The notes beneath the pieces are model-generated. The model did not search any database, was not told the DNA's origin, and saw only the letters and a list, made by a program, of their open reading frames with translations. Below, in pieces: positions 1 through 5,827 of a stretch of 21,895 nt of DNA. The translations under genes and the position numbers were made by a program. How positions within the stretch are numbered: position 1 is the first letter of the stretch; each line of letters opens with the position of its first letter. Source of the stretch: a virus; IMG/VR virus record IMGVR_UViG_3300017727_000194, positions 1 through 21,895 of that record. One strand, 5' to 3'.

Positions 1-2
1 AT

Positions 3-233
3 ATCGATAAAGATGTAAATTTATCATTAGAGTACCATTCTGATACAAATGAGCCAGATACTGACGTAGATGAGCTAAAGTACTTTATTGATTACAGCAT
101 GATGCTTGATAAATTTAGGGATACAGATTTTTTTAAAACTTTTCCTGAGTATGAGCCGTATAGAAAATTAACAAACACACCCCCTAAATTTCATGATAAT
201 GTAATGCAAAGCTTGAAGGAATTGAATTTATGA
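3..233 (+). CDS. 3' end of an unrecognised phage protein (partial)
   Basis: An open frame enters from the left edge and runs 76 codons to a TGA at 231-233, so only the C-terminus is present. The visible part is acidic and aromatic (DTDVDELKYF, TDFFKTFPEYEPY) with no cysteine pair, transmembrane segment or catalytic motif that I recognise. It is followed, after 36 bases carrying an AAAGGAG Shine-Dalgarno, by a virion-like gene, so it may belong to the same structural region, but that is inference from position only. A stop-free frame in AT-rich DNA over this length and its smooth fit with the next ribosome binding site support it as real. Confidence 0.65.
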   Translation: MDKDVNLSLEYHSDTNEPDTDVDELKYFIDYSMMLDKFRDTDFFKTFPEYEPYRKLTNTPPKFHDNVMQSLKELNL

Positions 234-269
234 TGTATATTGTAAAAAATAAAACTGAAAGGAGTTCCG

Positions 270-842
270 ATGGCTAATTTATTTGTAGGTAGTGATTACT
301 ACATAAGCGATGTATACGTAGATAGTGGGGCTTACTATATTAATACTCATATTATTAACTCTGACGGGGAGTACACTGGAACTAAAGAATATGCTTTTGG
401 TATAGATCAGCCTATTGACAACTTATCTTCTGTAGGTGCTATCACAGAGTTCAAAATTTCCTCTAACTCAGCCGTAGTTTGGGCAAACACATCTCAAGAC
501 GTAAAAAGCGTATTTACTAGTGTTACCCCTGAATCTACAACTGGATCTGGTAGTGGATTTGTAGTTGATATTAATACTGATAGGCTTTGGACTAGAGTTT
601 CAGAGGATCCAATCTTTACTTTTACAGTTACGAATCCTGGAAGTGGGTACTCAATCGGTGACGGCGTTACTTATGATTATGCATCCGCAAATCTAGATAC
701 TGATTATGAAAAACTTACTATTACAGTTTCTAATACTGATATTTACGGAGTAAACTATTTTCCCGATGGATTGGACGAAGATTCATTAGTGGCTAACGCA
801 CTACCACTAATCAATGTTATTTTATCAACCGGCTCAGAATGA
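270..842 (+). CDS. Putative virion / tail-associated structural protein
   Basis: 190 aa, start ATG preceded by AAAGGAG. The composition is rich in S, T, N, D, G, Y and V with almost no basic residues or cysteine, as in beta-rich phage fibre and baseplate-associated proteins. Around residues 115-135 it carries a TVTNPGSGYSIGDGVTY block; the 'NPGSGYxxGDxxT' pattern is common in large marine phage structural proteins, and an earlier GSGSGF..D segment (about 92-100) resembles the other half of such a repeat. No signal peptide or membrane segment. The TGA overlaps the ATG of the SGNH-like gene (ATGA), so the two are probably cotranslated. The specific role (fibre, neck or decoration) cannot be told from sequence. 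Confidence 0.55.
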   Translation: MANLFVGSDYYISDVYVDSGAYYINTHIINSDGEYTGTKEYAFGIDQPIDNLSSVGAITEFKISSNSAVVWANTSQDVKSVFTSVTPESTTGSGSGFVVDINTDRLWTRVSEDPIFTFTVTNPGSGYSIGDGVTYDYASANLDTDYEKLTITVSNTDIYGVNYFPDGLDEDSLVANALPLINVILSTGSE

Positions 843-1588
843 AACTAGTAGCAAATGGCTGTTCTCATACATCTGGGGCAGAAATAGAATATGCTTCGCA
901 AGATAAGTGTCCTGATAAGGCTTGGCCTAAGCATTTAGCAAACTTACTTGGCTATGATCATGTAAATCTTTCAATGTCAGGTGCTTCTAGTCATCGAATT
1001 ATTAGAACTACTTTTGAATTCTTACATAAACACTATAGAGAGAATAATAATTCATTTCAAGGTATATTCATGATAATCATGTGGCCTGGCTGGTATAGAA
1101 CTGAGATTCACACAGAAGATAAAAAAGTAAGTGATCATTCTCAATTTTATGATCACAAATGGGCTCCCTTAATTGTCGGTAATGATGAGCATTATAAGAA
1201 AAGTTTAGATGTTAATAGTTATATGTACTATAAAAGTTGGGTAAATTCTGTGGATAGGCATCAACATATTATAGATTATTACTTGAACATTATATTACTC
1301 CAAAATACGTTTCAAAAATATAATATCCCGTATCTTTTTTGGAACGCCTCAATGAATACTTTGATGGCTCATGAAAGAGATTATGACGCCTACTCCTTTC
1401 ATCTCTCTGGTAAACGATTTCCTAAAATGCTTGATTCAGGTGCTTGTTTTACTGAACTTTGTAGAAAATCTAACCAACAGATATCTTTAGGGAGCAAAGA
1501 GAGCGGCTTCGGGTCTCATTATGATGAAAATGCTCATAAATGGTTTGCTAAAATGTTACACCGATACATAAAGAATTATCTGCTTTAA
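839..1588 (+). CDS. SGNH/GDSL-like hydrolase family protein
   Basis: 249 aa. The N-terminus has N-G-C-S-H-T (residues 6-11), matching block I of SGNH/GDSL hydrolases with S9 as candidate nucleophile; NLSMSGASSHRI (43-54) resembles the next conserved block, and the C-terminal SHYDENAHKWFA (226-237) matches the Asp/His block V, with D229 and H233 as candidate catalytic pair. Known SGNH enzymes are esterases, lipases or acetyl-hydrolases; in phages such domains can sit in or near tail proteins and may trim acyl groups from surface glycans. Spacing D-x3-H differs from the canonical D-x2-H, so catalysis is not assured. It overlaps the preceding virion-like gene by ATGA, which suggests a structural or host-surface role. 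No signal peptide. Confidence 0.6.
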   Translation: MKLVANGCSHTSGAEIEYASQDKCPDKAWPKHLANLLGYDHVNLSMSGASSHRIIRTTFEFLHKHYRENNNSFQGIFMIIMWPGWYRTEIHTEDKKVSDHSQFYDHKWAPLIVGNDEHYKKSLDVNSYMYYKSWVNSVDRHQHIIDYYLNIILLQNTFQKYNIPYLFWNASMNTLMAHERDYDAYSFHLSGKRFPKMLDSGACFTELCRKSNQQISLGSKESGFGSHYDENAHKWFAKMLHRYIKNYLL

Positions 1589-1590
1589 TC

Positions 1591-1619
1591 TTGCTTTTAA
1601 CCCTTATTTTTGTTACTAT
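1591..1619 (+). promoter_or_regulatory. Sigma70-like promoter for the 1641 gene
   Basis: TTGCTT (1591-1596), a 17-nt spacer, TACTAT (1614-1619). Predicted start of transcription near 1626, just ahead of the AAGGAG at 1629-1634. It shares the 17-nt spacing and TTGC -35 with sites at 2877, 3880, 12859, 13271, 21006, 21249 and 21788. Confidence 0.6.
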
Positions 1620-1636
1620 TCATTAAATAAGGAGTT
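1599..1636 (+). repeat. Inverted repeat pairing promoter spacer with Shine-Dalgarno
   Basis: CCTTATTT at 1602-1609 is fully complementary to AAATAAGG at 1625-1632, which includes the start of the Shine-Dalgarno; three more pairs (AAC 1599-1601 with GTT 1634-1636) follow across one bulged A. The left arm lies inside the 17-nt promoter spacer, so RNA started at this promoter lacks it, while read-through RNA from upstream contains both arms and could mask the ribosome binding site. Confidence 0.5.
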
Positions 1637-1640
1637 TTAT

Positions 1641-1874
1641 ATGGCAAATTACATTGTTCGCAAAGGAAAGTTTAGTGATGAAATTGCAAAATTTGAAGAA
1701 TCAAATTATCCAATTGATGTATATACCATCAGTAGTAGAGGCTGCTCTTGTCCTTCTCGTTTTAGGGCTTGTAAGCATACCAAGATTGTAAAAGCTTGGC
1801 ATAAGTTAGACGCACCTATAGGTGCTGTATTTGATGATAATGCAAATATTGTAGGTAACATATGGATGAAATAG
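1641..1874 (+). CDS. Small SWIM-type zinc finger protein
   Basis: 77 aa, ATG preceded by AAGGAG. Residues 35-46 read C-S-C-x6-C-K-H, the CxC...CxH pattern of SWIM domains, which bind one zinc ion and take part in DNA or protein contacts in MuDR transposases, SWI2/SNF2 proteins and others. Nothing else is recognisable; the protein is about the size of a lone SWIM module with a short N-terminal beta-like segment (NYIVRKGKF) and a C-terminal tail. It has its own promoter and possible translational hairpin. It overlaps the cupin gene by 13 bases. The partner is unknown. Confidence 0.65.
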   Translation: MANYIVRKGKFSDEIAKFEESNYPIDVYTISSRGCSCPSRFRACKHTKIVKAWHKLDAPIGAVFDDNANIVGNIWMK

Positions 1875-2233
1875 TAAAAAGAGATTGGGGATACTGGGAT
1901 GTGCTTCAAGAGTATGATGGTACTTGTAAAGTCAAAGAACTTGTAGTTAATCCTGGATGCCAACTTTCGTGGCAAAAGCACGAACATAGGTCTGAGCATT
2001 GGTTTTGCTCTCGTGGACTTGCTACTGTTTACTACTCTGCCGATAATCATGGTAAAGAAGTATTTAAGACATATATAACTCAGTTTAAGACATTTGATAT
2101 AGCACAGGGAAAGTGGCACCAACTTGCAAATGAATCAGAAACACCCGTACACATCATTGAGATCCAGTTTGGTAGCGATTGCCGTGAGTCTGACATTATT
2201 CGCTCAGAACGCCCACCCCTCAACTATCAATAA
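1862..2233 (+). CDS. Cupin, type II mannose-6-phosphate isomerase-like
   Basis: 123 aa single-domain cupin. The opening RDWGYWDVL, the KVKELVVNPGCQLSWQKHEHRSEHW block (residues 23-47, metal ligands H40, H42 and probably H46 or E45), the GKWHQLAN block (83-90, H86) and the closing EIQFGSDCRESDIIR (100-114) together match the C-terminal isomerase domain of bifunctional GDP-mannose pyrophosphorylase/phosphomannose isomerase (ManC/AlgA type). In that family this domain interconverts fructose-6-P and mannose-6-P. As a stand-alone phage protein the substrate is uncertain; it could act in sugar or surface-glycan metabolism. Its 3' end is overprinted by the start of the SleB-like gene. Domain assignment is firm, enzymatic role is inferred. 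Confidence 0.8.
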   Translation: MDEIVKRDWGYWDVLQEYDGTCKVKELVVNPGCQLSWQKHEHRSEHWFCSRGLATVYYSADNHGKEVFKTYITQFKTFDIAQGKWHQLANESETPVHIIEIQFGSDCRESDIIRSERPPLNYQ

Positions 2234-2672
2234 CCAATACGCAGATTCTGTACTTTGTTTAGCAAAGAATATATACTGGGAAGCGCGTAATCAATCTTAT
2301 TTTGGTCAATGGGCAGTAGCAATGGTAACTATGAATCGTGTAAAAGATGATAGATTTCCAAATACTATTTGTGAAGTAGTGTACGAGGGTCTTCATCGTA
2401 GATCATGGAGAGACTCTTCTGTTTTGATTCCTCTTAGAGATAAGTGTCAATTTTCTTGGTACTGCGACGGTAAGTCAGATAAGTTCCCTAAGCATGATGA
2501 AGAAGCTGTCATGATTGCACATGAAATTGCTAACGGTGTGTTAACTACTAAATATATGGATTATACAGGTGGAGCTGTATTTTATCATGCTGATTATGTT
2601 TATCCAAGCTGGGCAAAACAAAAGGAGAAAACTATTGAAATCGATGATCATATATTTTACAAGTTTAAATAG
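2130..2672 (+). CDS. SleB-type cell wall hydrolase with signal peptide
   Basis: About 180 aa from the ATG at 2130 (a TTG lies two codons earlier). The N-terminus LRSSLVAIAVSLTLFAQNA (residues 10-28) is a signal-peptide-like basic plus hydrophobic segment. The rest fits the SleB/CwlJ 'Hydrolase_2' family: CLAKNIYWEAR with the catalytic Glu (E51), AMVTMNRV, FPNTICEVVYE, KCQFSWYCDG, then GAVFYHADYVYPSWA. The family cleaves peptidoglycan, so this is the likely endolysin, exported through the membrane. The signal peptide is encoded in a different frame inside the 3' end of the cupin gene (104-base overlap), and no in-frame start exists after the overlap, so the overlap must be used if the gene is expressed. 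It overlaps the next membrane protein gene. Confidence 0.8.
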   Translation: MNQKHPYTSLRSSLVAIAVSLTLFAQNAHPSTINNQYADSVLCLAKNIYWEARNQSYFGQWAVAMVTMNRVKDDRFPNTICEVVYEGLHRRSWRDSSVLIPLRDKCQFSWYCDGKSDKFPKHDEEAVMIAHEIANGVLTTKYMDYTGGAVFYHADYVYPSWAKQKEKTIEIDDHIFYKFK

Positions 2673-2865
2673 TATAATAATTCCGCCTGATGAACTAAAA
2701 GCCTACTGCTTCAACTTTTTTAAGTGGTTTAACATAACTCTTTTTGTTTCAGTACTTTTTGCAATTCCTGTAACTTCATTGACCATATTGTTGGTGGTTT
2801 TTATGTCCGACATGACCTTTTTTACTCAAAGATTTTCGCATGTCATAGAAAAGTACAACTTATAG
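2635..2865 (+). CDS. Small membrane protein, holin candidate
   Basis: 76 aa if the TTG at 2635 is used; it sits 7 bases after AGGAG (2623-2627), whereas the ATG at 2644 is 16 bases away. The frame also continues upstream inside the hydrolase gene without a ribosome site. Residues about 24-57 (FNFFKWFNITLFVSVL then IPVTSLTILLVVFM) form one long or two short hydrophobic segments broken by a proline, with a charged tail (RFSHVIEKY). Position directly after, and overlapping, a cell-wall hydrolase, together with small size and membrane segments, suggests a holin or other lysis-timing protein. Holins lack sequence motifs, so this is context-based. It is followed by the hsp20 promoter. Confidence 0.5.
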   Translation: MKSMIIYFTSLNSIIIPPDELKAYCFNFFKWFNITLFVSVLFAIPVTSLTILLVVFMSDMTFFTQRFSHVIEKYNL

Positions 2866-2876
2866 TAATTTCATAC

Positions 2877-2905
2877 TTGCCCTTTCCTATAACTTTTAAT
2901 ATACT
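2877..2905 (+). promoter_or_regulatory. Sigma70-like promoter of hsp20
   Basis: TTGCCC (2877-2882), 17-nt spacer, TATACT (2900-2905), predicted transcript start near 2910-2912. Leaves a leader of about 55 bases ahead of the hsp20 ATG. Confidence 0.65.
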
Positions 2906-2909
2906 ACTG

Positions 2910-2958
2910 ATGTAAATTGCCGTTAAGGGATTTACATAATTCTTGCTGTTATAAAGGA
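2910..2958 (+). promoter_or_regulatory. hsp20 leader: stable hairpin plus weak SD hairpin (candidate RNA thermometer)
   Basis: ATGTAAAT (2910-2917) and ATTTACAT (2930-2937) form a perfect 8-bp hairpin with a 12-nt loop. Immediately after it UUCUU (2940-2944) can pair with AAGGA (2954-2958), covering the Shine-Dalgarno with four Watson-Crick pairs and one U-G pair over a 9-nt loop. A firm 5' hairpin followed by a weak one over the ribosome site is the arrangement of known thermometers of small heat-shock genes (ROSE, fourU). Thermal control here is inference. Confidence 0.4.
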
Positions 2959-2965
2959 GAAAAAA

Positions 2966-3370
2966 ATGACAGGACAATTCGCTATTCGTAATGCTGGTTT
3001 TATCGGCTTCGATCATATTCTAAAAGAACTAGAGCAAATTTCAACACATGCAATGGATCATTATCCACCTCATAACATTGTAAAATACAATGAACATGAG
3101 CTTGCCATTGAAATCGCTGTAGCTGGTTTTTCAAAAGATGAAGTATCTGCTAATCTTAAAGAGGGAGTGTTAACCATTGTAGGCGAACATGAATCTCGTG
3201 GTAGAGAGTTTATTCATCGTGGAATTAGTACAAAGAAGTTTAAGCGCCAGTTTCGTCTGTCTGAGCACACTCAAGTGCATGGAGCTGAAATTAAGGATGG
3301 ACTACTTGTGATAGATCTCAAAGTAGTGATTCCAGAAGAACAGCGTCCTCGTTTAATTGAGATTAAATAA
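2966..3370 (+). CDS. hsp20: Small heat-shock protein, Hsp20/alpha-crystallin family
   Basis: 134 aa, full length for the family. An alpha-crystallin domain spans about residues 36-122: NIVKYNEHELAIEIAVAGF, the GVLTIVGEHE strand, RGISTKKFKRQFRL, and the diagnostic GLLVIDL (112-118); the C-terminus carries the I-x-I anchor (IEI, 131-133). These ATP-independent chaperones hold unfolding proteins and form oligomers in the cytoplasm. Hsp20 genes are common in T4-like cyanophages, where they are thought to support capsid or host protein folding during infection. The gene has its own promoter and structured leader, AGGAG 7 bases before ATG, and is followed closely by small unknown genes. The short N-terminal arm resembles IbpA more than plant sHSPs. 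Confidence 0.9.
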   Translation: MTGQFAIRNAGFIGFDHILKELEQISTHAMDHYPPHNIVKYNEHELAIEIAVAGFSKDEVSANLKEGVLTIVGEHESRGREFIHRGISTKKFKRQFRLSEHTQVHGAEIKDGLLVIDLKVVIPEEQRPRLIEIK

Positions 3371-3393
3371 AACAATTTTTCGAGGAGAAAACA

Positions 3394-3624
3394 ATGACAA
3401 CAATCACCCAAACTTGGGGATACACTTGTCGTATTTGCGACAAGGTAACTTCCTTCATCTATGGTTTTTTCAATAGTCTTGGTAATGCAATTATCATATC
3501 TCGTCAAATCGAAGCAAACACTAAAATTGCTAGATTAATGAGGCATGAGTATCCAGGTCTGTCAGAAGCACAGATTCTGAGCGAGTTGAATTATAAAACT
3601 ATAAAGAGCTATTGCGATGAGTAA
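3394..3624 (+). CDS. Small protein with CxxC motif, unknown
   Basis: 76 aa, ATG preceded by GAGGAG. The N-terminus has C-R-I-C (residues 12-15), a possible half metal site, then a hydrophobic aromatic stretch (FIYGFFNSLGNAIII, about 21-35) and an amphipathic C-terminal half (QIEANTKIARLM, LSEAQILSEL). I do not recognise a family. A third cysteine occurs at the end (SYCDE), so a single metal site with CxxC..C is conceivable. It lies 23 bases after hsp20 and its stop overlaps the next small gene, so it is probably expressed from the hsp20 promoter. Confidence 0.6.
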   Translation: MTTITQTWGYTCRICDKVTSFIYGFFNSLGNAIIISRQIEANTKIARLMRHEYPGLSEAQILSELNYKTIKSYCDE

Positions 3625-3790
3625 TTTTTTCAAAACAATCTTTAGTATGCGTTTTAGCGATGCAAAAAAAGGTGCTTGGCCTGGTACTTCTATGGGACAG
3701 CCACTGAAGTATCGTGAATCAAGTTACACTTTATCAGAGCTAGAGCGTAGACTAAATGCCGAAATAAACGGATATGGGACGAGATACTAA
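3617..3790 (+). CDS. 57-aa basic small protein, unknown
   Basis: ATG at 3617 lies inside the last codons of the previous gene; stop TAA at 3788-3790. The product has a basic N-terminal half (FFKTIFSMRFSDAKKGAW) and a C-terminal amphipathic stretch TLSELERRLNAEI. The overlap with the previous stop and a direct TAATG junction with the following micro-ORF argue for translational coupling and therefore for a real gene, although it is short and I recognise no family. Confidence 0.55.
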   Translation: MSNFFKTIFSMRFSDAKKGAWPGTSMGQPLKYRESSYTLSELERRLNAEINGYGTRY

Positions 3791-3831
3791 TGTGGCCTTA
3801 TACTTCTGAGGAAAATGAGTATTTGTCGTAA
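3790..3831 (+). CDS. 13-codon micro-ORF MWPYTSEENEYLS
   Basis: The ATG shares its A with the preceding stop (TAATG), and the ORF ends at TAA 3829-3831, just ahead of the terminator at 3853. The peptide begins MWPYT followed by acidic residues and ends with an aromatic/Leu, a layout I recall for very small phage proteins starting MWP(Y/F)T..E. Coupled start and position at the end of a transcription unit are the only sequence support. Confidence 0.35.
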   Translation: MWPYTSEENEYLS

Positions 3832-3852
3832 AAAACTACATAATAATCTTGC

Positions 3853-3881
3853 AAGGGAGCTACTAAGGTAGCTCCTTTCTT
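3853..3881 (+). terminator. Rho-independent terminator
   Basis: GGAGCTAC (3856-3863), loop TAAG, GTAGCTCC (3868-3875): 8 perfect pairs, extended by AAG/TTT outside and followed by TTTCTT. It closes the hsp20 transcription unit directly before the next promoter, whose -35 begins at 3880. Confidence 0.85.
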
Positions 3882-3908
3882 GCTTACTGCTCATTAAACT
3901 GTTATCAT
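3880..3908 (+). promoter_or_regulatory. Sigma70-like promoter for 3928 unit
   Basis: TTGCTT (3880-3885), 17-nt spacer, TATCAT (3903-3908), placed between a strong terminator and the 3928 gene. The spacer holds CTCATT (3890-3895), which can pair with AATGGAG (3915-3921) across one bulged G, a weaker version of the spacer/Shine-Dalgarno pairing seen at 1599 and 21010. Confidence 0.6.
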
Positions 3909-3927
3909 AATCAAAATGGAGATTTAA

Positions 3928-4104
3928 ATGACAGACGACAACTACCCATACGATAAAATATTTGATCAACCACATCCAGGTCTTATAAGGCAAGAACTTG
4001 TTACTTATACTGAACTTGATGGTCGAATTCATCGCACTACAGTCACCAGATCATTTTTTGGTGATGACTATAATGACTCTACAACCTCTTGCCCTATAGG
4101 ATAA
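3928..4104 (+). CDS. 58-aa conserved small phage protein, unknown function
   Basis: ATG preceded by TGGAG 7 bases upstream; stop at 4102-4104. The product has a Y/D/P-rich start (DDNYPYDKIFDQPHPGLI), a central beta-like segment ELVTYTELDGRIHRTTVTRSFF, and DDYNDSTTSCPIG at the end. This 'ELVTY...G.I...T.TR.F....Y.DS....PI' layout matches a small protein family I remember from T4-like cyanophages, but the function is unknown. First gene of a four-gene cluster of small ORFs under the promoter at 3880. Confidence 0.65.
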   Translation: MTDDNYPYDKIFDQPHPGLIRQELVTYTELDGRIHRTTVTRSFFGDDYNDSTTSCPIG

Positions 4105-4107
4105 ACT

Positions 4108-4296
4108 ATGTCACACCTAGATAAACTTTCTAAAGTAAACCCACAAATCAATATCGAACGCGCTGAAAATGGCTGGATTTTTGAAGCTTCTGGTCGCACA
4201 CACGACGATGATTGGAAAAACATCAAAATTCTTGTAAATACCTCTGACACCTTATATAAATTGATTGAAGAGCATAACGAGATGGACCTCGACTAG
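4108..4296 (+). CDS. 62-aa small acidic protein, unknown
   Basis: Starts three bases after the previous stop and ends one base before the next ATG. The sequence (LDKLSKVNPQINIERAENGWIFEASGRTHDDDWKNIKILV) looks like a small alpha/beta fold with an acidic C-terminus; no cysteine, no membrane segment, no recognisable catalytic motif. Tight packing between coding neighbours supports it as real. Confidence 0.6.
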   Translation: MSHLDKLSKVNPQINIERAENGWIFEASGRTHDDDWKNIKILVNTSDTLYKLIEEHNEMDLD

Positions 4297-4297
4297 T

Positions 4298-4471
4298 ATG
4301 ATTAGAAACGATAGAGATAAATACGAACGAATTATTCACCTTTTGCGTGAAATTGAATATGCTAGATCACAATTAGCACCACAAGATACAGGCCATATCA
4401 GCACTGCTATTGGATGGATGGAAAAGCGTGTGTCTGCTTTATCTGAAGAACTTAAAAAATCTGATGTGTAA
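4298..4471 (+). CDS. 57-aa helical small protein, unknown
   Basis: The ATG at 4298 is one base after the previous stop (TAGTATG); longer versions of this frame run back into the preceding gene and have no ribosome site. The product MIRNDRDKYERIIHLLREIEYARSQLAPQ...WMEKRVSALSEEL is charged and almost entirely helical, with two heptad-like helices split by APQDTGH, so a small helical hairpin or coiled-coil protein is likely. Its TAA overlaps the next ATG (TAATG). Confidence 0.6.
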   Translation: MIRNDRDKYERIIHLLREIEYARSQLAPQDTGHISTAIGWMEKRVSALSEELKKSDV

Positions 4472-4704
4472 TGACACCTATTGAAATATTTGAGTACAAA
4501 CAAAAATGGAAGCCTGGCTATGTAGTTAGGCTTCACTCAGATCTAAGAAGCAAAGCTAAAGACTATTGTAAAATTCAGATGTTCAAACATCAATGGGATG
4601 TTAACGAGTATACTAACTCCTACGAAGATACATGGATGTTTGAAAATAAGTTAGACGCCACTAGCTTTACAGCACAATGGGATGAAAGGTTTGTAAATCA
4701 ATAA
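4471..4704 (+). CDS. 77-aa conserved small phage protein, unknown
   Basis: Starts in a TAATG junction. The sequence MTPIEIFEYKQKWKPGYVVRLHSDLRSKAKDYCK...QWDV..YTNSYEDTWMFE resembles a small protein conserved in T4-like cyanophages (opening MTP.EI.EYK..WKPGY, then HSD and a Y.N.YE.T..F block). No function is known to me. Rich in aromatic residues; single Cys. It is followed after one base by the large two-domain oxygenase gene, so the small-gene cluster and enzyme block A may form one transcription unit. Confidence 0.65.
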   Translation: MTPIEIFEYKQKWKPGYVVRLHSDLRSKAKDYCKIQMFKHQWDVNEYTNSYEDTWMFENKLDATSFTAQWDERFVNQ

Positions 4705-4705
4705 G

Positions 4706-5827
4706 ATGAATAATTATTTACTTGATAATTTTAATAACAACTCTTTAGAATATGATAATGAAAAATACACGTTTGATAAGTATGTATTAGATATCATTCA
4801 AGAGGATTATCCCTATGTAGATGATTTATCAAAAATTCATACTCACGGACTCAGCGGTAATCAAATACTTAAAATTAGTGAAAAGGTTCAAAAATCTTTT
4901 AGTAGTTACGAATTTAGTACTATGATTGATTTGTTTGCTGCCGAATATCTCCAACCATTAATTGGAGACACAGAGTTTCTTGTCAAGAGGTATCCAACTT
5001 TAAATTTCGTTGTTCCTAATCAAGAAGAGATAGGTAGGCGTTTACCTTTTCATCAAGGTATTACCTATGATAATGGTCGGGGGCAAGGAACTATCTGGAT
5101 GCCTTTAACAAAAACATTTGATAGTAATTCTATGTACGTTGTTGACCATGAGAATAGTAAAAAAATTACATCCTTTGCTCTTAAAAATAAAATAACATTT
5201 GAAGAGTGGGAAAGACTGTGTTTACAGAATGCTTATCCTATAAAATATGATGTTGGGTCTGCCCATCTTTTTCATCAAGAAATAATACACGGAAATGTTA
5301 ATAATGTCACTGATAGCACTAGAATGGCTATTGATTGGCATATTCTATTAAAAGATGAAGAGTGTGGACGTAGGATTCCTGGAGGATTTTTTAGAAAAAA
5401 AGACGACTTTTTTACAACTATTTTAAAGAACGATTCTCGTCAAAGTATTATTTACCTATCATGTAATTCCGACTATGATAAAAACATTGTTAAAATACAC
5501 CAAAATGATATAATTAAAAAATACTGTGACCAAAACCAAATTAAGTATAGTTTCAAATTAGAAGAAAACGATCATTTTGCATGGCTGCCTTACTTAGAGA
5601 GCCTAATGGAACATGATTACATAGGCACAATACTTATGCTTAGTATATTCAGCCTACCTGATGACAAAGAACGAAGAAGTACAATACTTCAAAAAGCAGT
5701 AAAAAATAATAAAAAAATTATCTTTGCAAATGAATTACAGGTTCTTCGAGACTCAGAAGATATAAACAAGGTTGAGTATTATAGAACTTTTGCTGTCAAG
5801 AAAAAAGGAAAGTATTATTGGGAATGA
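4706..5827 (+). CDS. Fusion: 2OG-Fe(II) oxygenase-like domain + 'sporadic carbohydrate cluster' domain
   Basis: 373 aa, two parts. Residues about 75-215 resemble the 2OG-Fe(II) oxygenase of the 'sporadic carbohydrate cluster': RLPFHQG (H116), TIWMPLTKTFDSNSMYVV, then SAHLFHQEIIHGN (distal H195) and STRMAIDWH (R206). The family HxD is H116-Q-G118 here, so the iron-binding acid is missing. Residues about 245-370 resemble the partner protein of that cluster (LIC12192-like): IIKKYCDQNQIKY, SLMEHDYIGTILMLSIFSLPDDKERR, IIFANELQVLRDSEDINKVEYYR. In bacteria the two are separate neighbours in loci for surface carbohydrates; here they are joined. Family names are from memory. It starts two bases after the previous stop without a clear Shine-Dalgarno and overlaps the next gene by ATGA. 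Role in glycan synthesis is inferred. Confidence 0.6.
   Translation: MNNYLLDNFNNNSLEYDNEKYTFDKYVLDIIQEDYPYVDDLSKIHTHGLSGNQILKISEKVQKSFSSYEFSTMIDLFAAEYLQPLIGDTEFLVKRYPTLNFVVPNQEEIGRRLPFHQGITYDNGRGQGTIWMPLTKTFDSNSMYVVDHENSKKITSFALKNKITFEEWERLCLQNAYPIKYDVGSAHLFHQEIIHGNVNNVTDSTRMAIDWHILLKDEECGRRIPGGFFRKKDDFFTTILKNDSRQSIIYLSCNSDYDKNIVKIHQNDIIKKYCDQNQIKYSFKLEENDHFAWLPYLESLMEHDYIGTILMLSIFSLPDDKERRSTILQKAVKNNKKIIFANELQVLRDSEDINKVEYYRTFAVKKKGKYYWE

Noticed and set aside
233-277. 14-codon ORF after the partial gene
   Set aside because: It only spans the leader and Shine-Dalgarno of the 270 gene and has no ribosome site of its own.
1706-2122. Longest minus-strand frame (138 codons)
   Set aside because: It lies antisense to the SWIM and cupin genes, has no Shine-Dalgarno and no recognisable product; all real genes here are on the plus strand.
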